Source: Bradyrhizobium amphicarpaeae
GTDB lineage: Bacteria > Pseudomonadota > Alphaproteobacteria > Rhizobiales > Xanthobacteraceae
Direction of reading: 5' to 3'
DNA length: 64,000 nucleotides
NCBI RefSeq assembly: GCF_002266435.3
Contig: NZ_CP029426.2
Coordinates: 6,354,001 to 6,418,000 of the forward strand
Position numbers and translations under genes: made by a program. The notes beneath the pieces were generated by a model. That model saw only the letters and a program-made list of their open reading frames with translations. It had not been told where the DNA came from and made no database searches. Every line of letters starts with the position of its first letter. Position 1 is the stretch's first letter. This document shows positions 18,959 to 27,370 of the stretch, one piece after another.

Positions 18959-20278
18959 ATGAGCACCGATGCCGTCGCCTTAATCGGCTTCGTTTCCCTG
19001 TTCGTCCTGATGCTGCTGCGTGTGCCCGTCGGCATGGCCATGGGCCTCGTCGGCGTCTCCGGCTTCGCCTATCTCGTCAACGGCAATGCGGCGCTGAAGC
19101 TGGTCGGCCAGACCTCGATGCGCACGGTGACCGACTACACCTTCGGCGTCATCCCGATGTTCCTGCTGATGGGCTCGTTCGTGTCCAATTCCGGCATGAG
19201 CCGCGAGCTGTTTCGCGCCGCCAACGGCTTCGTCGGACATTTGCGCGGCGGGCTCGGCATCGCCACCGTCGGTGCCTGCGGCGGCTTTGCCGCGATCTGC
19301 GGCTCGTCGGTGGCGACCGCCGCAACCTTCTCCGCCGTCGCCTATCCCGAGATGCGCCGCTTCGGCTATCCGCAGTCGTTCGCCACCGGCGTGATCGCGG
19401 CGGGCGGCACGCTTGGCGCGATGCTGCCGCCCTCCACCGTGCTCGCGGTGTACGGCATCATCACCGAGCAGGACATCGGAAAGCTCTTCATCGCCGGCAT
19501 CATCCCGGGCATCCTGGCGATGAGCATGTACATGGTCACGATCTTCCTGATCGGTTATTTCCGTCCCAATTTCCTCCCGAAGGGCAAGGTGACGCCGTGG
19601 CGCGAGCGCTTTGCGGGCCTGAAAGAAATCTGGGCGCCTGTGCTGTTGTTCGTATTCGTGATCGGCGGCCTCTACGGCCTGCCCTTCCTGCCGCGCTTCA
19701 CCCCGACCGAAGCTGGCGGCGTCGGCGCCGCCGGCGCGTTCATCATCGGCGTTGTGACCGGCCGGCTCGACCGCGAGAAGATCCTGGCCTCGCTGCTGCA
19801 GGCGACGCGCACCGCGGCCGCCGTCTTCACCGTGCTGATCGGCGCGTTGATCTTCGGCTATTTCCTCACGGTGACGCAGACGCCGCAGAAGGTGACGGAA
19901 TTCCTCACCGGCCTCGGTCTTGGCCCCTACGGCGTGCTGGCGCTGATCATGGTGATGTATCTCGTGCTCGGCTGCCTGATGGATGCCATGGCGATGATCA
20001 TCCTGACCGTGCCGATCATCTTCCCCGTCATCACGCATCTCGGTTTCGACCCGATCTGGTTCGGCGTCATCATCGTCATGACCGTCGAGCTCGGCCTGAT
20101 CCACCCGCCGGTCGGCATGAACGTCTTCGTCATCAAGAGCGTGGTGAAGGACGTCTCCTTCTCCACGATCTTCAAGGGCGTGATTCCGTTCGTGGTCACG
20201 GACCTGATCCGCCTGGTGATCCTGATCGCCTTCCCGCTGCTGGCGACCTGGCTGCCGACGCGGATGATGGCGAATTGA
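18959..20278 (+). CDS. tarM: TRAP transporter large permease (DctM family), TarM-like
   Basis: Inner-membrane transport subunit of 439 aa with about 12 hydrophobic segments. DctM signatures are RVPVGMAMGLVG near residue 21, GACGGFAAICGSSVATAATFS near 103, the loop AAGGTLGAMLPPSTVLAVYG near 143, and the C-terminal ELGLIHPPVGMNVFVI near 379. The ATG at 18959 directly follows the tarQ stop; a longer in-frame open stretch upstream only overlaps tarQ out of frame. The next gene follows by 12 bases, so it belongs to the same transcript. Confidence 0.92.
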   Translation: MSTDAVALIGFVSLFVLMLLRVPVGMAMGLVGVSGFAYLVNGNAALKLVGQTSMRTVTDYTFGVIPMFLLMGSFVSNSGMSRELFRAANGFVGHLRGGLGIATVGACGGFAAICGSSVATAATFSAVAYPEMRRFGYPQSFATGVIAAGGTLGAMLPPSTVLAVYGIITEQDIGKLFIAGIIPGILAMSMYMVTIFLIGYFRPNFLPKGKVTPWRERFAGLKEIWAPVLLFVFVIGGLYGLPFLPRFTPTEAGGVGAAGAFIIGVVTGRLDREKILASLLQATRTAAAVFTVLIGALIFGYFLTVTQTPQKVTEFLTGLGLGPYGVLALIMVMYLVLGCLMDAMAMIILTVPIIFPVITHLGFDPIWFGVIIVMTVELGLIHPPVGMNVFVIKSVVKDVSFSTIFKGVIPFVVTDLIRLVILIAFPLLATWLPTRMMAN

Positions 20279-20290
20279 AGAGGTGAAGCG

Positions 20291-20752
20291 ATGACCACAC
20301 CGATGCTCGAGACCAAATATGTCTTCACCGTCACCGCGCGCATCGGCGACGTCGTCACCGCCGGGGAGACCGGGATCGGCGTCCGCCGCATCATCCCGAT
20401 TATCGGCGGCGAAGTGACGGGCGCGATAACAGGCAAGGTCCTGCCGTTCGGCGCCGACTTCCAGACCATTCGCCCCAACGAACTGATTGATCTCGAAGCC
20501 AAGTACGCGTTCGAAACCAACGATGGCGCGATCGTCTATGTCGAGAACAAGGGCATGCGCTTCGGCCCCGTCGAATTGCTGCAGAAGCTCAAGCGCGGCG
20601 AACCGGTCGATCCCAGGCTGATCTACTTCCGCACCGTGCCGAAATTCGAGACCGGGCATGAGAAATATCGCTGGCTGATGGAGCGCATTTTCGTCGGCTC
20701 GGCCGCGCGCCATGCGGACCGCGTCGTGATCGACGTGCATCAGGTGATGTGA
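20291..20752 (+). CDS. DUF3237 domain protein
   Basis: Small cytoplasmic protein of 153 aa that is nearly all DUF3237 (GIGVRRIIPIIGGEVTG near residues 37-53; FGADFQTIRPNELIDLEAKYAFE near 60-82; ENKGMRFGP near 93; PVDPRLIYFRTVPKFETGHEKYRWL near 113-137). DUF3237 is a beta-barrel family of unknown function. It is 12 bases after the TRAP permease gene and upstream of the CoA-ligase operon, so a role in aromatic metabolism is likely but unproven. No signal peptide or catalytic motif can be assigned. Confidence 0.85.
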   Translation: MTTPMLETKYVFTVTARIGDVVTAGETGIGVRRIIPIIGGEVTGAITGKVLPFGADFQTIRPNELIDLEAKYAFETNDGAIVYVENKGMRFGPVELLQKLKRGEPVDPRLIYFRTVPKFETGHEKYRWLMERIFVGSAARHADRVVIDVHQVM

Positions 20753-20766
20753 CCACGTACTCCGCC

Positions 20767-20893
20767 GTCGTCCCTGCGAACGCAGGGACCCATACCTCAT
20801 AATCTGTCGAGTGTGGGCGGGCGGAGTACAGAATGACGAGTCTCCGCCAAATTTCTTCCTAGGGTTATGGGTCCCTGCGTTCGCAGGGACGAC
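20767..20893. repeat. Large inverted repeat with self-palindromic arms
   Basis: The 28-base arm at 20767-20794 is repeated in exact inverse at 20866-20893. Each arm also contains the inner palindrome TCCCTGCGAACGCAGGGA (or its complement). The 71-base centre is less structured. It lies between the DUF3237 gene and the couA promoter and could form one long hairpin or two short ones. Confidence 0.85.
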
Positions 20894-20945
20894 AAGGTGT
20901 GCGGAGCAGCATTCTGCCCGGCCCTCCTTGACTCCCCGGGAATTC

Positions 20946-20960
20946 GTTATACAACATAAC
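20946..20960. promoter_or_regulatory. Candidate operator of the couAB operon
   Basis: GTTAT-ACAAC-ATAAC is a perfect 5-bp inverted repeat with a 5-base centre, 19 bases before the couA ATG. This is where a repressor would block transcription. Half-sites match those at 9649, 17029 and 17155. Confidence 0.5.
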
Positions 20961-20979
20961 TATTCTAACAAGGACGCAA

Positions 20980-21789
20980 ATGACACAGGGAAACGCCGAG
21001 ACCGCTGACGCGGGCGCCTCCGGGCTACTCCGGATCGAGAGGGCGGACCGGGTTCTGACCGTGGGTCTGAACCGGCCGGCCAAGCGCAATGCGCTCAACG
21101 ACGGCATCATCCTGGAAATCGGCAAGTGTTTTGCGTCCCTGCCCGAGGATATCGGCGCGGTCGTCATCCACGGCATCGGCGATCATTTCTCCTCAGGCCT
21201 CGACCTGTCCGAGCTGACCGAGCATGACGCGACCGGCGGCCTGCTGCATTCCCAGATGTGGCACCGGGTGTTCGACCGCATTCAGTACAGCCGCGTCCCC
21301 GTGATCGCAGCCCTCAGGGGTGCCGTGATCGGCGGCGGGCTGGAGCTCGCCTGCTCGGCGCATATCCGCGTCGCCGAGCCCTCGACCTATTTTGCGCTTC
21401 CGGAAGGACAGCGCGGCATCTTCGTCGGCGGCGGCGGCTCGGTGCGTCTGCCGCGCCTGATCGGCGTCGCCCGGATGATGGACATGATGCTGACCGGCCG
21501 CGTCTACAGCGCGACCGAAGGCGCGTCCTACGGCTTCGCGCAATATGTCACGGAGGCCGGCAACGGGCTCGGCAAGGCGATGGAGCTTGCAGCCAAAGTC
21601 GCTTCCAACGCGCCGCTGACGAACTTCGCCGTACTCCAGGCGCTGCCGATGATCGCGGAGGCCAATCCGCAGACCGGCCTGCTGATGGAATCGCTGATGG
21701 CGACCGTCGCGCAGAGCGACAAGGAGGCAAAGCGCAGGATCCGCGAATTCCTCGAGCACAAGACCGCAAAGGTGAAGCCAAAGTCATGA
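20980..21789 (+). CDS. couA: Enoyl-CoA hydratase/lyase of phenylpropanoid catabolism (CouA-like)
   Basis: Crotonase-fold enzyme of 269 aa predicted to hydrate p-coumaroyl- or feruloyl-CoA. Oxyanion-hole segments are HFSSGLDLSEL (residues 69-79) and RGAVIGGGLELACSAHIRVA (113-132). Glu142 in LPEGQRGIFVGGGG is in the catalytic-glutamate position. It overlaps the CoA-ligase gene by ATGA, which ties the two functions. Whether it also cleaves the hydrated product to an aldehyde and acetyl-CoA, as in hydratase-lyases, cannot be decided. The adjacent SDR and 4-hydroxybenzoyl-CoA thioesterase suggest a beta-oxidation-like route instead. Confidence 0.85.
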   Translation: MTQGNAETADAGASGLLRIERADRVLTVGLNRPAKRNALNDGIILEIGKCFASLPEDIGAVVIHGIGDHFSSGLDLSELTEHDATGGLLHSQMWHRVFDRIQYSRVPVIAALRGAVIGGGLELACSAHIRVAEPSTYFALPEGQRGIFVGGGGSVRLPRLIGVARMMDMMLTGRVYSATEGASYGFAQYVTEAGNGLGKAMELAAKVASNAPLTNFAVLQALPMIAEANPQTGLLMESLMATVAQSDKEAKRRIREFLEHKTAKVKPKS

Positions 21790-23669
21790 ACGAGCAGCCG
21801 TCCTCTTCCAGCATGGAGCGCGGCGCGAGCACTTTCCCGCTGCGGCGCATCTCGTTCGGCGATCCCGCCGTCAACATCGAGCGGCGCGACGATGGGACAA
21901 TTTACCTCAGGCCGAAGCAGCCGCTCGGCGACTACCCGGTGCGCCTCACCGACCGCCTGCATCATTGGGCCGCCACGACGCCGGACCGCGTCTTCATGGC
22001 CGAGCGCGAAGGCAGCCGCTTCTGGCGCAAGATCACCTATGCCGAGCTGCTCGTCGCCAGCCGTCACATTGCGTCGGGCCTGATCGCGCGCGGCCTGTCG
22101 GCGGACCGGCCGGTCGTCATCCTCTCGGGCAATTCGATCGATCACGCATTGCTCGCGTTCGGCGCGTTCTATGCCGGCATTCCGTTCTGCCCGGTGTCGC
22201 CGGCCTATTCGCTGGTGTCGAAGGACTACGGCAAGCTGTCCTATCTGATGAAGCTGCTGACGCCCGGCCTCGTCTTCGCCGAGGATGCCGACAAGTTCGC
22301 CGATGCGCTTGCCGCCAACGTCTCGCTCGGCACCGAGATCGCCGCGTCCTATGGCCACGTGCCGGGGCGCGACGTCACCCTGCTCGCCGACCTCATGGCG
22401 ACGCCGATCCGCAGCGATCTCGACGATGTCCATGGCAGGATCGGCCCGGACACGATCGCGAAATTCCTGCTGACCTCCGGCTCGACCGGCAACCCCAAGG
22501 CCGTCATCAACACCCAGCGCATGATCTGCGCCAACCAGGTGATGCTGCGCGAGACGCTCGCCTTCCTCAAGGACGAACCGCCCGTCATCATCGACTGGCT
22601 GCCCTGGAATCACACCTTTGGCGGCAACCACAATATCGGGCTGACGCTCTACAACGGCGGCTCGATGTACCTGGACGCCGGCAAGCCGATGCCCGGCGGC
22701 ATCGAGGAGACCGTGCGCAATCTCCAGGAGGTTTCGCCGACGGTCTATTTCAACGTGCCCAAGGGCTATGAATCGCTGCTGCCCTATTTGCGCGACGACC
22801 AGGGCCTGCGCGCAAAGTTCTTCGACCGCCTGCACGCGATGTTCTTCTCGGGCGCCGCGCTGTCGCCGTTCATCTGGGACAGCCTCGACGAACTCGCCGT
22901 GAAGGAAAAAGGCTATCGGGTGCCGATGCTGACCGGCCTGGGAGCGACCGAGACCGCGCCGTTCTTCATGTCGGTCAATCCACGCACCAGCCGCTCCGGC
23001 CATGTCGGATTGCCGGTATCCGGCAATGACGCCAAATTGGTGCCGAACAACGGCAAGCTGGAAGTGCGCGCCAAGGGGCCGAACGTGATGCCCGGCTACT
23101 GGCGCCAGCCCGACATCACCGCGAAATCCTTCGACGAGGAAGGATTTTACAAGATGGGCGACGCACTCAAGCCGTCCGATCCCCATGATTTCAACGCCGG
23201 GTTCGATTTCGACGGCCGTGTCGGCGAAGACTTCAAGCTTGCCAGCGGCACTTGGGTCAGCGTCGGCCCCTTACGCGCGCGTCTCACGGCGGCCTGCGCC
23301 CCGCTGGTGCGCGACGTCGTCATCGCCGGCATCAACCGTGATGAAGTCTCCGCGCTGGTGGTGCTCGACCTCGACGGCTGCCGGCTGATCAACCCGACGC
23401 TGCCGACCGACGATCTCGTCGTCGCGACGCGCGACCGGCTGGTCCGCGAAGCCTTTCGCGAGCGCCTGACCCGTTTCCTCGGCCAGGCCACGGGCTCCTC
23501 GACCCGGATCACGCGCGCGATCCTGATGGACGCGCCGCTCTCGATCGACAAGGGCGAAGTCACCGACAAGGGCTCGATCAACCAGCGCGCCGTGCTCGAG
23601 CACCGCACCGAATTGATCGAGGAGCTCTACGCTGCCAATCCATCCAGCCGTGTGATATCGGTCGGCTAA
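21786..23669 (+). CDS. couB: Feruloyl-CoA/p-coumaroyl-CoA synthetase (CouB-like)
   Basis: AMP-forming CoA ligase of 627 aa that activates hydroxycinnamates. The P-loop [14 protein letters not shown] lies near residue 227, the acyl-pocket region [13 protein letters not shown] near 355, and [11 protein letters not shown] near 385. The distinctive segment [23 protein letters not shown] near 477 and the Lys in [15 protein letters not shown] near 600 are typical of feruloyl-CoA synthases. The ATG at 21786 overlaps the couA stop. Longer in-frame open sequence upstream overlaps couA and lacks family features. Confidence 0.9.
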   Translation: MNEQPSSSSMERGASTFPLRRISFGDPAVNIERRDDGTIYLRPKQPLGDYPVRLTDRLHHWAATTPDRVFMAEREGSRFWRKITYAELLVASRHIASGLIARGLSADRPVVILSGNSIDHALLAFGAFYAGIPFCPVSPAYSLVSKDYGKLSYLMKLLTPGLVFAEDADKFADALAANVSLGTEIAASYGHVPGRDVTLLADLMATPIRSDLDDVHGRIGPDTIAKFLLTSGSTGNPKAVINTQRMICANQVMLRETLAFLKDEPPVIIDWLPWNHTFGGNHNIGLTLYNGGSMYLDAGKPMPGGIEETVRNLQEVSPTVYFNVPKGYESLLPYLRDDQGLRAKFFDRLHAMFFSGAALSPFIWDSLDELAVKEKGYRVPMLTGLGATETAPFFMSVNPRTSRSGHVGLPVSGNDAKLVPNNGKLEVRAKGPNVMPGYWRQPDITAKSFDEEGFYKMGDALKPSDPHDFNAGFDFDGRVGEDFKLASGTWVSVGPLRARLTAACAPLVRDVVIAGINRDEVSALVVLDLDGCRLINPTLPTDDLVVATRDRLVREAFRERLTRFLGQATGSSTRITRAILMDAPLSIDKGEVTDKGSINQRAVLEHRTELIEELYAANPSSRVISVG

Positions 23670-23694
23670 GAAATCACCATATCAGGAGAACGCC

Positions 23695-24456
23695 ATGTTG
23701 TTGAAGGACCAGGCAGCCATCGTCACCGGCGGCGCATCGGGGCTGGGCGCTGCCACCGCGCGAAAACTGGCGGCGCAGGGCGCCAAGGTCGCGGTGTTCG
23801 ACCTCAACGCCAAGCTCGCTGAGACGGTTGCGGCCGAGATCAAGGGCGTCGCCGTGACCTGCGACGTCTCCGATGCCGCCTCGGCCGAAGCCGCGGTCGC
23901 ACAGGCCGCGAAGGCTCACGGCCCGGCGCGCGTGCTGGTCAATTGCGCCGGCATCGGCGTTGCCAAGCGCGTCGTCGGCCGCGACGGCCCGATGGCGCTC
24001 GCCGATTTCGACAAGGTGATCAAGGTCAATCTGATCGGCACCTTCAACATGCTGCGCCTCGCCGCCACCGAGATGTCCAAGCTGGAGCCGCAGGCAACTG
24101 GCGAGCGCGGTGTCATCATCAACACGGCCTCCGTTGCCGCCTATGACGGCCAGATCGGACAATCGGCTTATTCCGCGTCCAAGGGCGGCATCGTCGGCAT
24201 GACGCTGCCGATCGCGCGCGAACTGGCGCAATTCGGCGTCCGCGTGCTGACCATTGCGCCCGGCCTGTTCCTGACGCCGCTGCTGGCGAACCTGCCGCAG
24301 GAAGCCCAGGACTCGCTCGCCGCCGCGATCCCCTTCCCGCGCCGGCTCGGCCACGCCGACGAATTCGCCGCGCTCGCTTTGCACATGGTCGAGAATTCGT
24401 ACCTGAACGGCGAAGTGGTGCGCCTGGACGGCTCGCTGCGTATGGCACCGAAATAG
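23695..24456 (+). CDS. SDR family 3-hydroxyacyl-CoA dehydrogenase (type-2/HSD17B10-like)
   Basis: NAD-dependent short-chain dehydrogenase of 253 aa with cofactor motif [13 protein letters not shown] (residues 11-23), NCAGIG near 82, catalytic Ser in [10 protein letters not shown] near 142, and YSASK near 162. The Asp in AVFDLN after the second strand indicates NAD preference. The overall pattern resembles 3-hydroxyacyl-CoA dehydrogenase type 2. In this operon it would oxidise the 3-hydroxy-3-arylpropionyl-CoA made by the hydratase. It starts 25 bases after couB behind AGGAGAACGCC. Confidence 0.87.
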   Translation: MLLKDQAAIVTGGASGLGAATARKLAAQGAKVAVFDLNAKLAETVAAEIKGVAVTCDVSDAASAEAAVAQAAKAHGPARVLVNCAGIGVAKRVVGRDGPMALADFDKVIKVNLIGTFNMLRLAATEMSKLEPQATGERGVIINTASVAAYDGQIGQSAYSASKGGIVGMTLPIARELAQFGVRVLTIAPGLFLTPLLANLPQEAQDSLAAAIPFPRRLGHADEFAALALHMVENSYLNGEVVRLDGSLRMAPK

Positions 24457-24466
24457 GACGCGGCGC

Positions 24467-24898
24467 ATGTTCGTGAACCGGCGCGAGGTCCAGATTCAGT
24501 GGGGCGATTGCGACCCCGCCAATATCGTCTACTACCCGCGCTATTTCGCGATGTTCGACGATTCGACCTCGACCCTGTTCGAGGTCGCCGGATTCTCCAA
24601 GCAGGACCTGGTCCGCAAATACGGCCTCGTGGGCATCCCCATGGTCGACACGCGGTCCAAGTTCTACATCCCCTCGACCTATGGCGACTGGATCACCATC
24701 GAAACGAAGATCGAGAGCATCAAGCGCTCGAGCTTCGAGGTGAAGCACAACGTCTACAAGGGCGAGGCGCTGGCGATCGAGGGTTTCGAGACCCGCGTTC
24801 TGGTCGGCCGCGATCCCGTTAACCCCGACAAGCTGAAATCGGCACCGTTCCCGGCGGAAATGGTAGCCAAGTTCACAGGGAGCCAAGTCCGGAGCTAA
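24467..24898 (+). CDS. 4-hydroxybenzoyl-CoA thioesterase
   Basis: Hotdog-fold thioesterase of 143 aa. The segment VQIQWGDCDPANIVYYPRYF (residues 8-27) carries the catalytic Asp in the D-P-A-N context of the Pseudomonas 4-hydroxybenzoyl-CoA thioesterase subgroup. It would release 4-hydroxybenzoate for PobA. It starts ten bases after the SDR stop, inside the couAB operon. Family length and motif fit well; related YbgC-type enzymes act on other acyl-CoAs, so the substrate is partly inferred from context. Confidence 0.87.
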   Translation: MFVNRREVQIQWGDCDPANIVYYPRYFAMFDDSTSTLFEVAGFSKQDLVRKYGLVGIPMVDTRSKFYIPSTYGDWITIETKIESIKRSSFEVKHNVYKGEALAIEGFETRVLVGRDPVNPDKLKSAPFPAEMVAKFTGSQVRS

Positions 24899-24976
24899 AT
24901 CGCCGCATCGCCAAAAGAGGGGGCTGAATTACCCCCCGATTTCTGCTTTCAAAGAAACACGTAAAGGGAGGAATAA

Positions 24977-26128
24977 ATGAAACGCTTTTACCTGACCGCC
25001 GCCATCGCCGCGGCAACGCTTGCCCTGCCGGCGCTGCCTGCACTGGCCCAGACCAGCGAAATCACCATCGGCATCACCACCACCACGACCGGCCCCGGCG
25101 CAGCCCTCGGCATTCCCGAGCGTAACGCGCTGGAATTCGTGCCGAAGGAAATCGGCGGCGTGCCGCTGAAGGTGATCGTGCTCGATGACGGCGGCGATCC
25201 CACCACCGCGACCACCAACGCCCGCCGCTTCGTGACCGAATCCAAGGCCGACATCATCATGGGCTCGGCGCTGACGCCGCCGACCATCGCGGTCTCCAAC
25301 GTCGCCAACGAAGCCGGCATTCCGCATTTCGGCCTGGCGCCGTTCCCGATCACGCCGGAGCGCATGAAGTGGTCGGTGGCAATGCCGCAGCCGATCCCGA
25401 TCGTGGGCAAGGTGCTGTACGAGCACATGAAGAGCAAGGGCGTGAAGACGCTCGGCTATATCGGCTATTCCGACTCCTATGGCGACCTCTGGTTCAACGA
25501 TTTGAAGGCACAGGCCGTGCCGATGGGCATGACCATCGCCGACGAGGAACGCTTTGCCCGTCCCGATACATCGGTGACCGGCCAGGTGCTGAAACTCGTC
25601 GCCGCCAATCCCGATGCGATCCTGGTCGGCGCGTCCGGTACCGCGGCCGCGCTGCCGCAGACCGAACTGCGCGAGCGCGGTTACAAGGGTCTGATCTACC
25701 AGACCCACGGCGCCGCCAGCATGGATTTCATTCGCATCGCCGGCAAGGCGGCGGAGGGCGTGCTGATGGCCTCCGGTCCCGTCATGGATCCCGAAGACCA
25801 GCCGGATAGCGCGCTCACCAAGAAGCCGGGCCTGGCGCTGAACTCGGCCTACGAAGCCAAATACGGCCCGAACAGCCGCAGCCAGTTCGCCGGCCATTCC
25901 TACGATGCGTTCGAGATCCTCAAGCGCATCATTCCCACGGCGTTGAAAACCGCAAAGCCCGGCACGCCGGAATTCCGCGAAGCGATCCGCCAGGCGCTGC
26001 TGTCGGAGAAGGAGCTGGCGGCGAGCCAGGGCGTCTACAACTTCACCGAAAAGGACCGCTACGGCCTCGACGACCGTTCGCGCATCCTGCTGACGGTGAA
26101 GGACGGCAAATACTCGCTGGTGAAGTAA
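24977..26128 (+). CDS. couP: Periplasmic ABC binding protein for aromatic acids (CouP-like)
   Basis: Type I periplasmic binding protein of 383 aa with signal peptide (MKRFYLTAAIAAATLALPAL, cleavage after ALA) and mature start QTSEITIGITTTTTGPGAALG. It is not close to the KKYDTG paralogues at 3385-7450. No permease or ATPase adjoins it, while the ABC membrane operon at 9755-13301 has no receptor. The two probably form one transporter, as CouP with CouSTU in R. palustris. The start ATG follows AAGGGAGGAATAA. A strong terminator closes the operon. Confidence 0.85.
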   Translation: MKRFYLTAAIAAATLALPALPALAQTSEITIGITTTTTGPGAALGIPERNALEFVPKEIGGVPLKVIVLDDGGDPTTATTNARRFVTESKADIIMGSALTPPTIAVSNVANEAGIPHFGLAPFPITPERMKWSVAMPQPIPIVGKVLYEHMKSKGVKTLGYIGYSDSYGDLWFNDLKAQAVPMGMTIADEERFARPDTSVTGQVLKLVAANPDAILVGASGTAAALPQTELRERGYKGLIYQTHGAASMDFIRIAGKAAEGVLMASGPVMDPEDQPDSALTKKPGLALNSAYEAKYGPNSRSQFAGHSYDAFEILKRIIPTALKTAKPGTPEFREAIRQALLSEKELAASQGVYNFTEKDRYGLDDRSRILLTVKDGKYSLVK

Positions 26129-26169
26129 ACGCAGCAGCAGTTCTGAGACGCAGCAGTTCTTAGACTACG

Positions 26170-26199
26170 AGAGCCGGCCCGATGGGCCGGCTCTTTTTT
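26170..26199 (+). terminator. Terminator closing the phenylpropanoid operon
   Basis: Perfect 11-bp stem AGAGCCGGCCC (26170-26180) / GGGCCGGCTCT (26184-26194), loop GAT, then six T. It lies between convergent genes and could also act for the GST gene on the other strand. Confidence 0.92.
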
Positions 26200-26230
26200 G
26201 TTCACCGAGCCCGCGGATACACTGCGTGCC

Positions 26231-26959
26231 TCAAGCCGCCTGCCGCAGCGGGGTCCAGGCGAACTCGGGATAATAATTGTCCATCATGCGGTCGACGTAG
26301 GCCGTGAGGTTCGGAAAGCCTTCGGCGCGCTCGCGCAGGGCCGATTCGAAGAACGGCGAGAGGATGCCGGCGAGCATACCGAAGGCGGTGGCGTCGACGC
26401 CGCAGGGCTTGCTGCCCATCAGATACGACTTGTCGCCGAGCTGCACCGAGAGCGCGAACAGCGAGCGCACGGCGAGCGCGACGTCGTCATCGGGCCCGTG
26501 GCGGCCGAGCCCCGAGAGCAGATAGTTCTCGGCGACGCGGAATTGCGCATCCTCGCGCAGCTTCTCACGATTGTGTTCCGGCGCGCCGTCGAAGAAATGC
26601 GCAGGCCCCTTGGCGAAATTGACCGGATCGACCCAGCGCGCGCCGACCAGCCCCCAATAGACGTGGTGCTCGATCATCCGCTCGAACGCCCAAGCCTGCG
26701 CGCGTTCGGCCAGCGACAGGCCCGCATCGAAATCGAAGCCGTAGCGGCGTTCGATATGGGCGCGGATGAAGGTGGAATCGGCCACCGCCTCACCGCCGTC
26801 GTCGATGAACGGCAACTGCCCCTTGGGCGAGGCCGGCGGCATCGCCCGTTCCTTCCGGTAGGGCAATCCCGCCATCTTGAGCTGCACTTCCGTCTTGATG
26901 ACGAAGGGGCTGATTTCCGGCAGGCCGAAGCCGGTGCCAAATCCGTAGAGCGTGATCAT
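26231..26959 (-). CDS. Glutathione S-transferase family protein
   Basis: Cytoplasmic GST-like protein of 242 aa. The thioredoxin-like N-terminal domain is visible (YGFGTGFGLPEISPFVIKTE, then SPKGQLPFIDDGGEAVADSTFI with the glutathione-site P-F-I and DS). The helical C-terminal domain runs from about residue 90 (GDKSYLMGSKPCGVDATAFG near 175). The ATG at 26959 follows AGGAGAAGC; in-frame sequence further upstream overlaps a palindromic operator. It faces the WYL regulator at 27371 across a region with two matching palindromes. Confidence 0.87.
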   Translation of the reverse strand: MITLYGFGTGFGLPEISPFVIKTEVQLKMAGLPYRKERAMPPASPKGQLPFIDDGGEAVADSTFIRAHIERRYGFDFDAGLSLAERAQAWAFERMIEHHVYWGLVGARWVDPVNFAKGPAHFFDGAPEHNREKLREDAQFRVAENYLLSGLGRHGPDDDVALAVRSLFALSVQLGDKSYLMGSKPCGVDATAFGMLAGILSPFFESALRERAEGFPNLTAYVDRMMDNYYPEFAWTPLRQAA

Positions 26960-26997
26960 GAAGCTTCTCCTGAACCACCGAAAAAGTTTGACGGAAC

Positions 26998-27258
26998 CTA
27001 ATGACCGGCTGCTGCCACCATGGTGGCAGCAGCCGTGATATCTTCTGCGAAACGGGCCCCCCGCCAGGCACGGCTCATCACATGTCGGGCCAGCGCGTCC
27101 GCAGCCTGGATCAGCGAGCGTGCCACCACGCTTGCGAGGGCAAACCGGAGGTCGACGGCCATGAAATCGAGTGAAACGAGGCGGCCGAACGCCGATGCGG
27201 ACCACGCCTGTGCCCGCAACACCGGAATCGCCGGGCCGAAATGGGTCGGAATGATCAT
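26998..27258 (-). CDS. Possible small protein of unknown function
   Basis: Open frame of 86 codons from ATG 27258 behind AGGGGA, ending in MVAAAGH. No recognised domain; the middle (ALASVVARSLIQAADALARH) could form an amphipathic helix. Its 3' end is the 30-base palindrome at 27006-27035, proposed as the GST operator, which makes coding less certain. It could be a real small gene co-transcribed with the GST gene 38 bases downstream, or a chance frame in a regulatory region. Confidence 0.4.
   Translation of the reverse strand: MIIPTHFGPAIPVLRAQAWSASAFGRLVSLDFMAVDLRFALASVVARSLIQAADALARHVMSRAWRGARFAEDITAAATMVAAAGH
27006..27035. promoter_or_regulatory. Perfect 30-base palindrome upstream of the GST gene (operator)
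   Basis: The arms, centred between 27020 and 27021, are exact inverse copies (core GCTGCCACCA/TGGTGGCAGC). It lies 47 bases before the GST start. A closely related imperfect palindrome is at 27305-27328 before the WYL regulator gene. Confidence 0.7.
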
Positions 27259-27304
27259 GGACAAATCCCCTTCAGTCGATGTGTTGTCCCGGTATAGAAC
27301 CCCC

Positions 27305-27328
27305 CTGCTGCCAACATCCTGTCAGCAG
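27305..27328. promoter_or_regulatory. Palindrome before the WYL regulator gene (operator)
   Basis: CTGCTGCCAACA/TCCTGTCAGCAG is an imperfect inverted repeat matching the 27006-27035 site in most positions (CTGCTGCCA and CAGCAG are shared). It lies 42 bases before the regulator start, consistent with autoregulation. Confidence 0.65.
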
Positions 27329-27370
27329 CCGCGCGCCGTTTCCTGAAAGACCCCCAACGAGAGACCCGTC

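Noticed and set aside
24919..24937. GGGGG...CCCCC hairpin before the couP-like gene as an attenuator
   Set aside because: The stem is only five pairs with no proper T tract. It may be a weak terminator, but I could not support a regulatory call.
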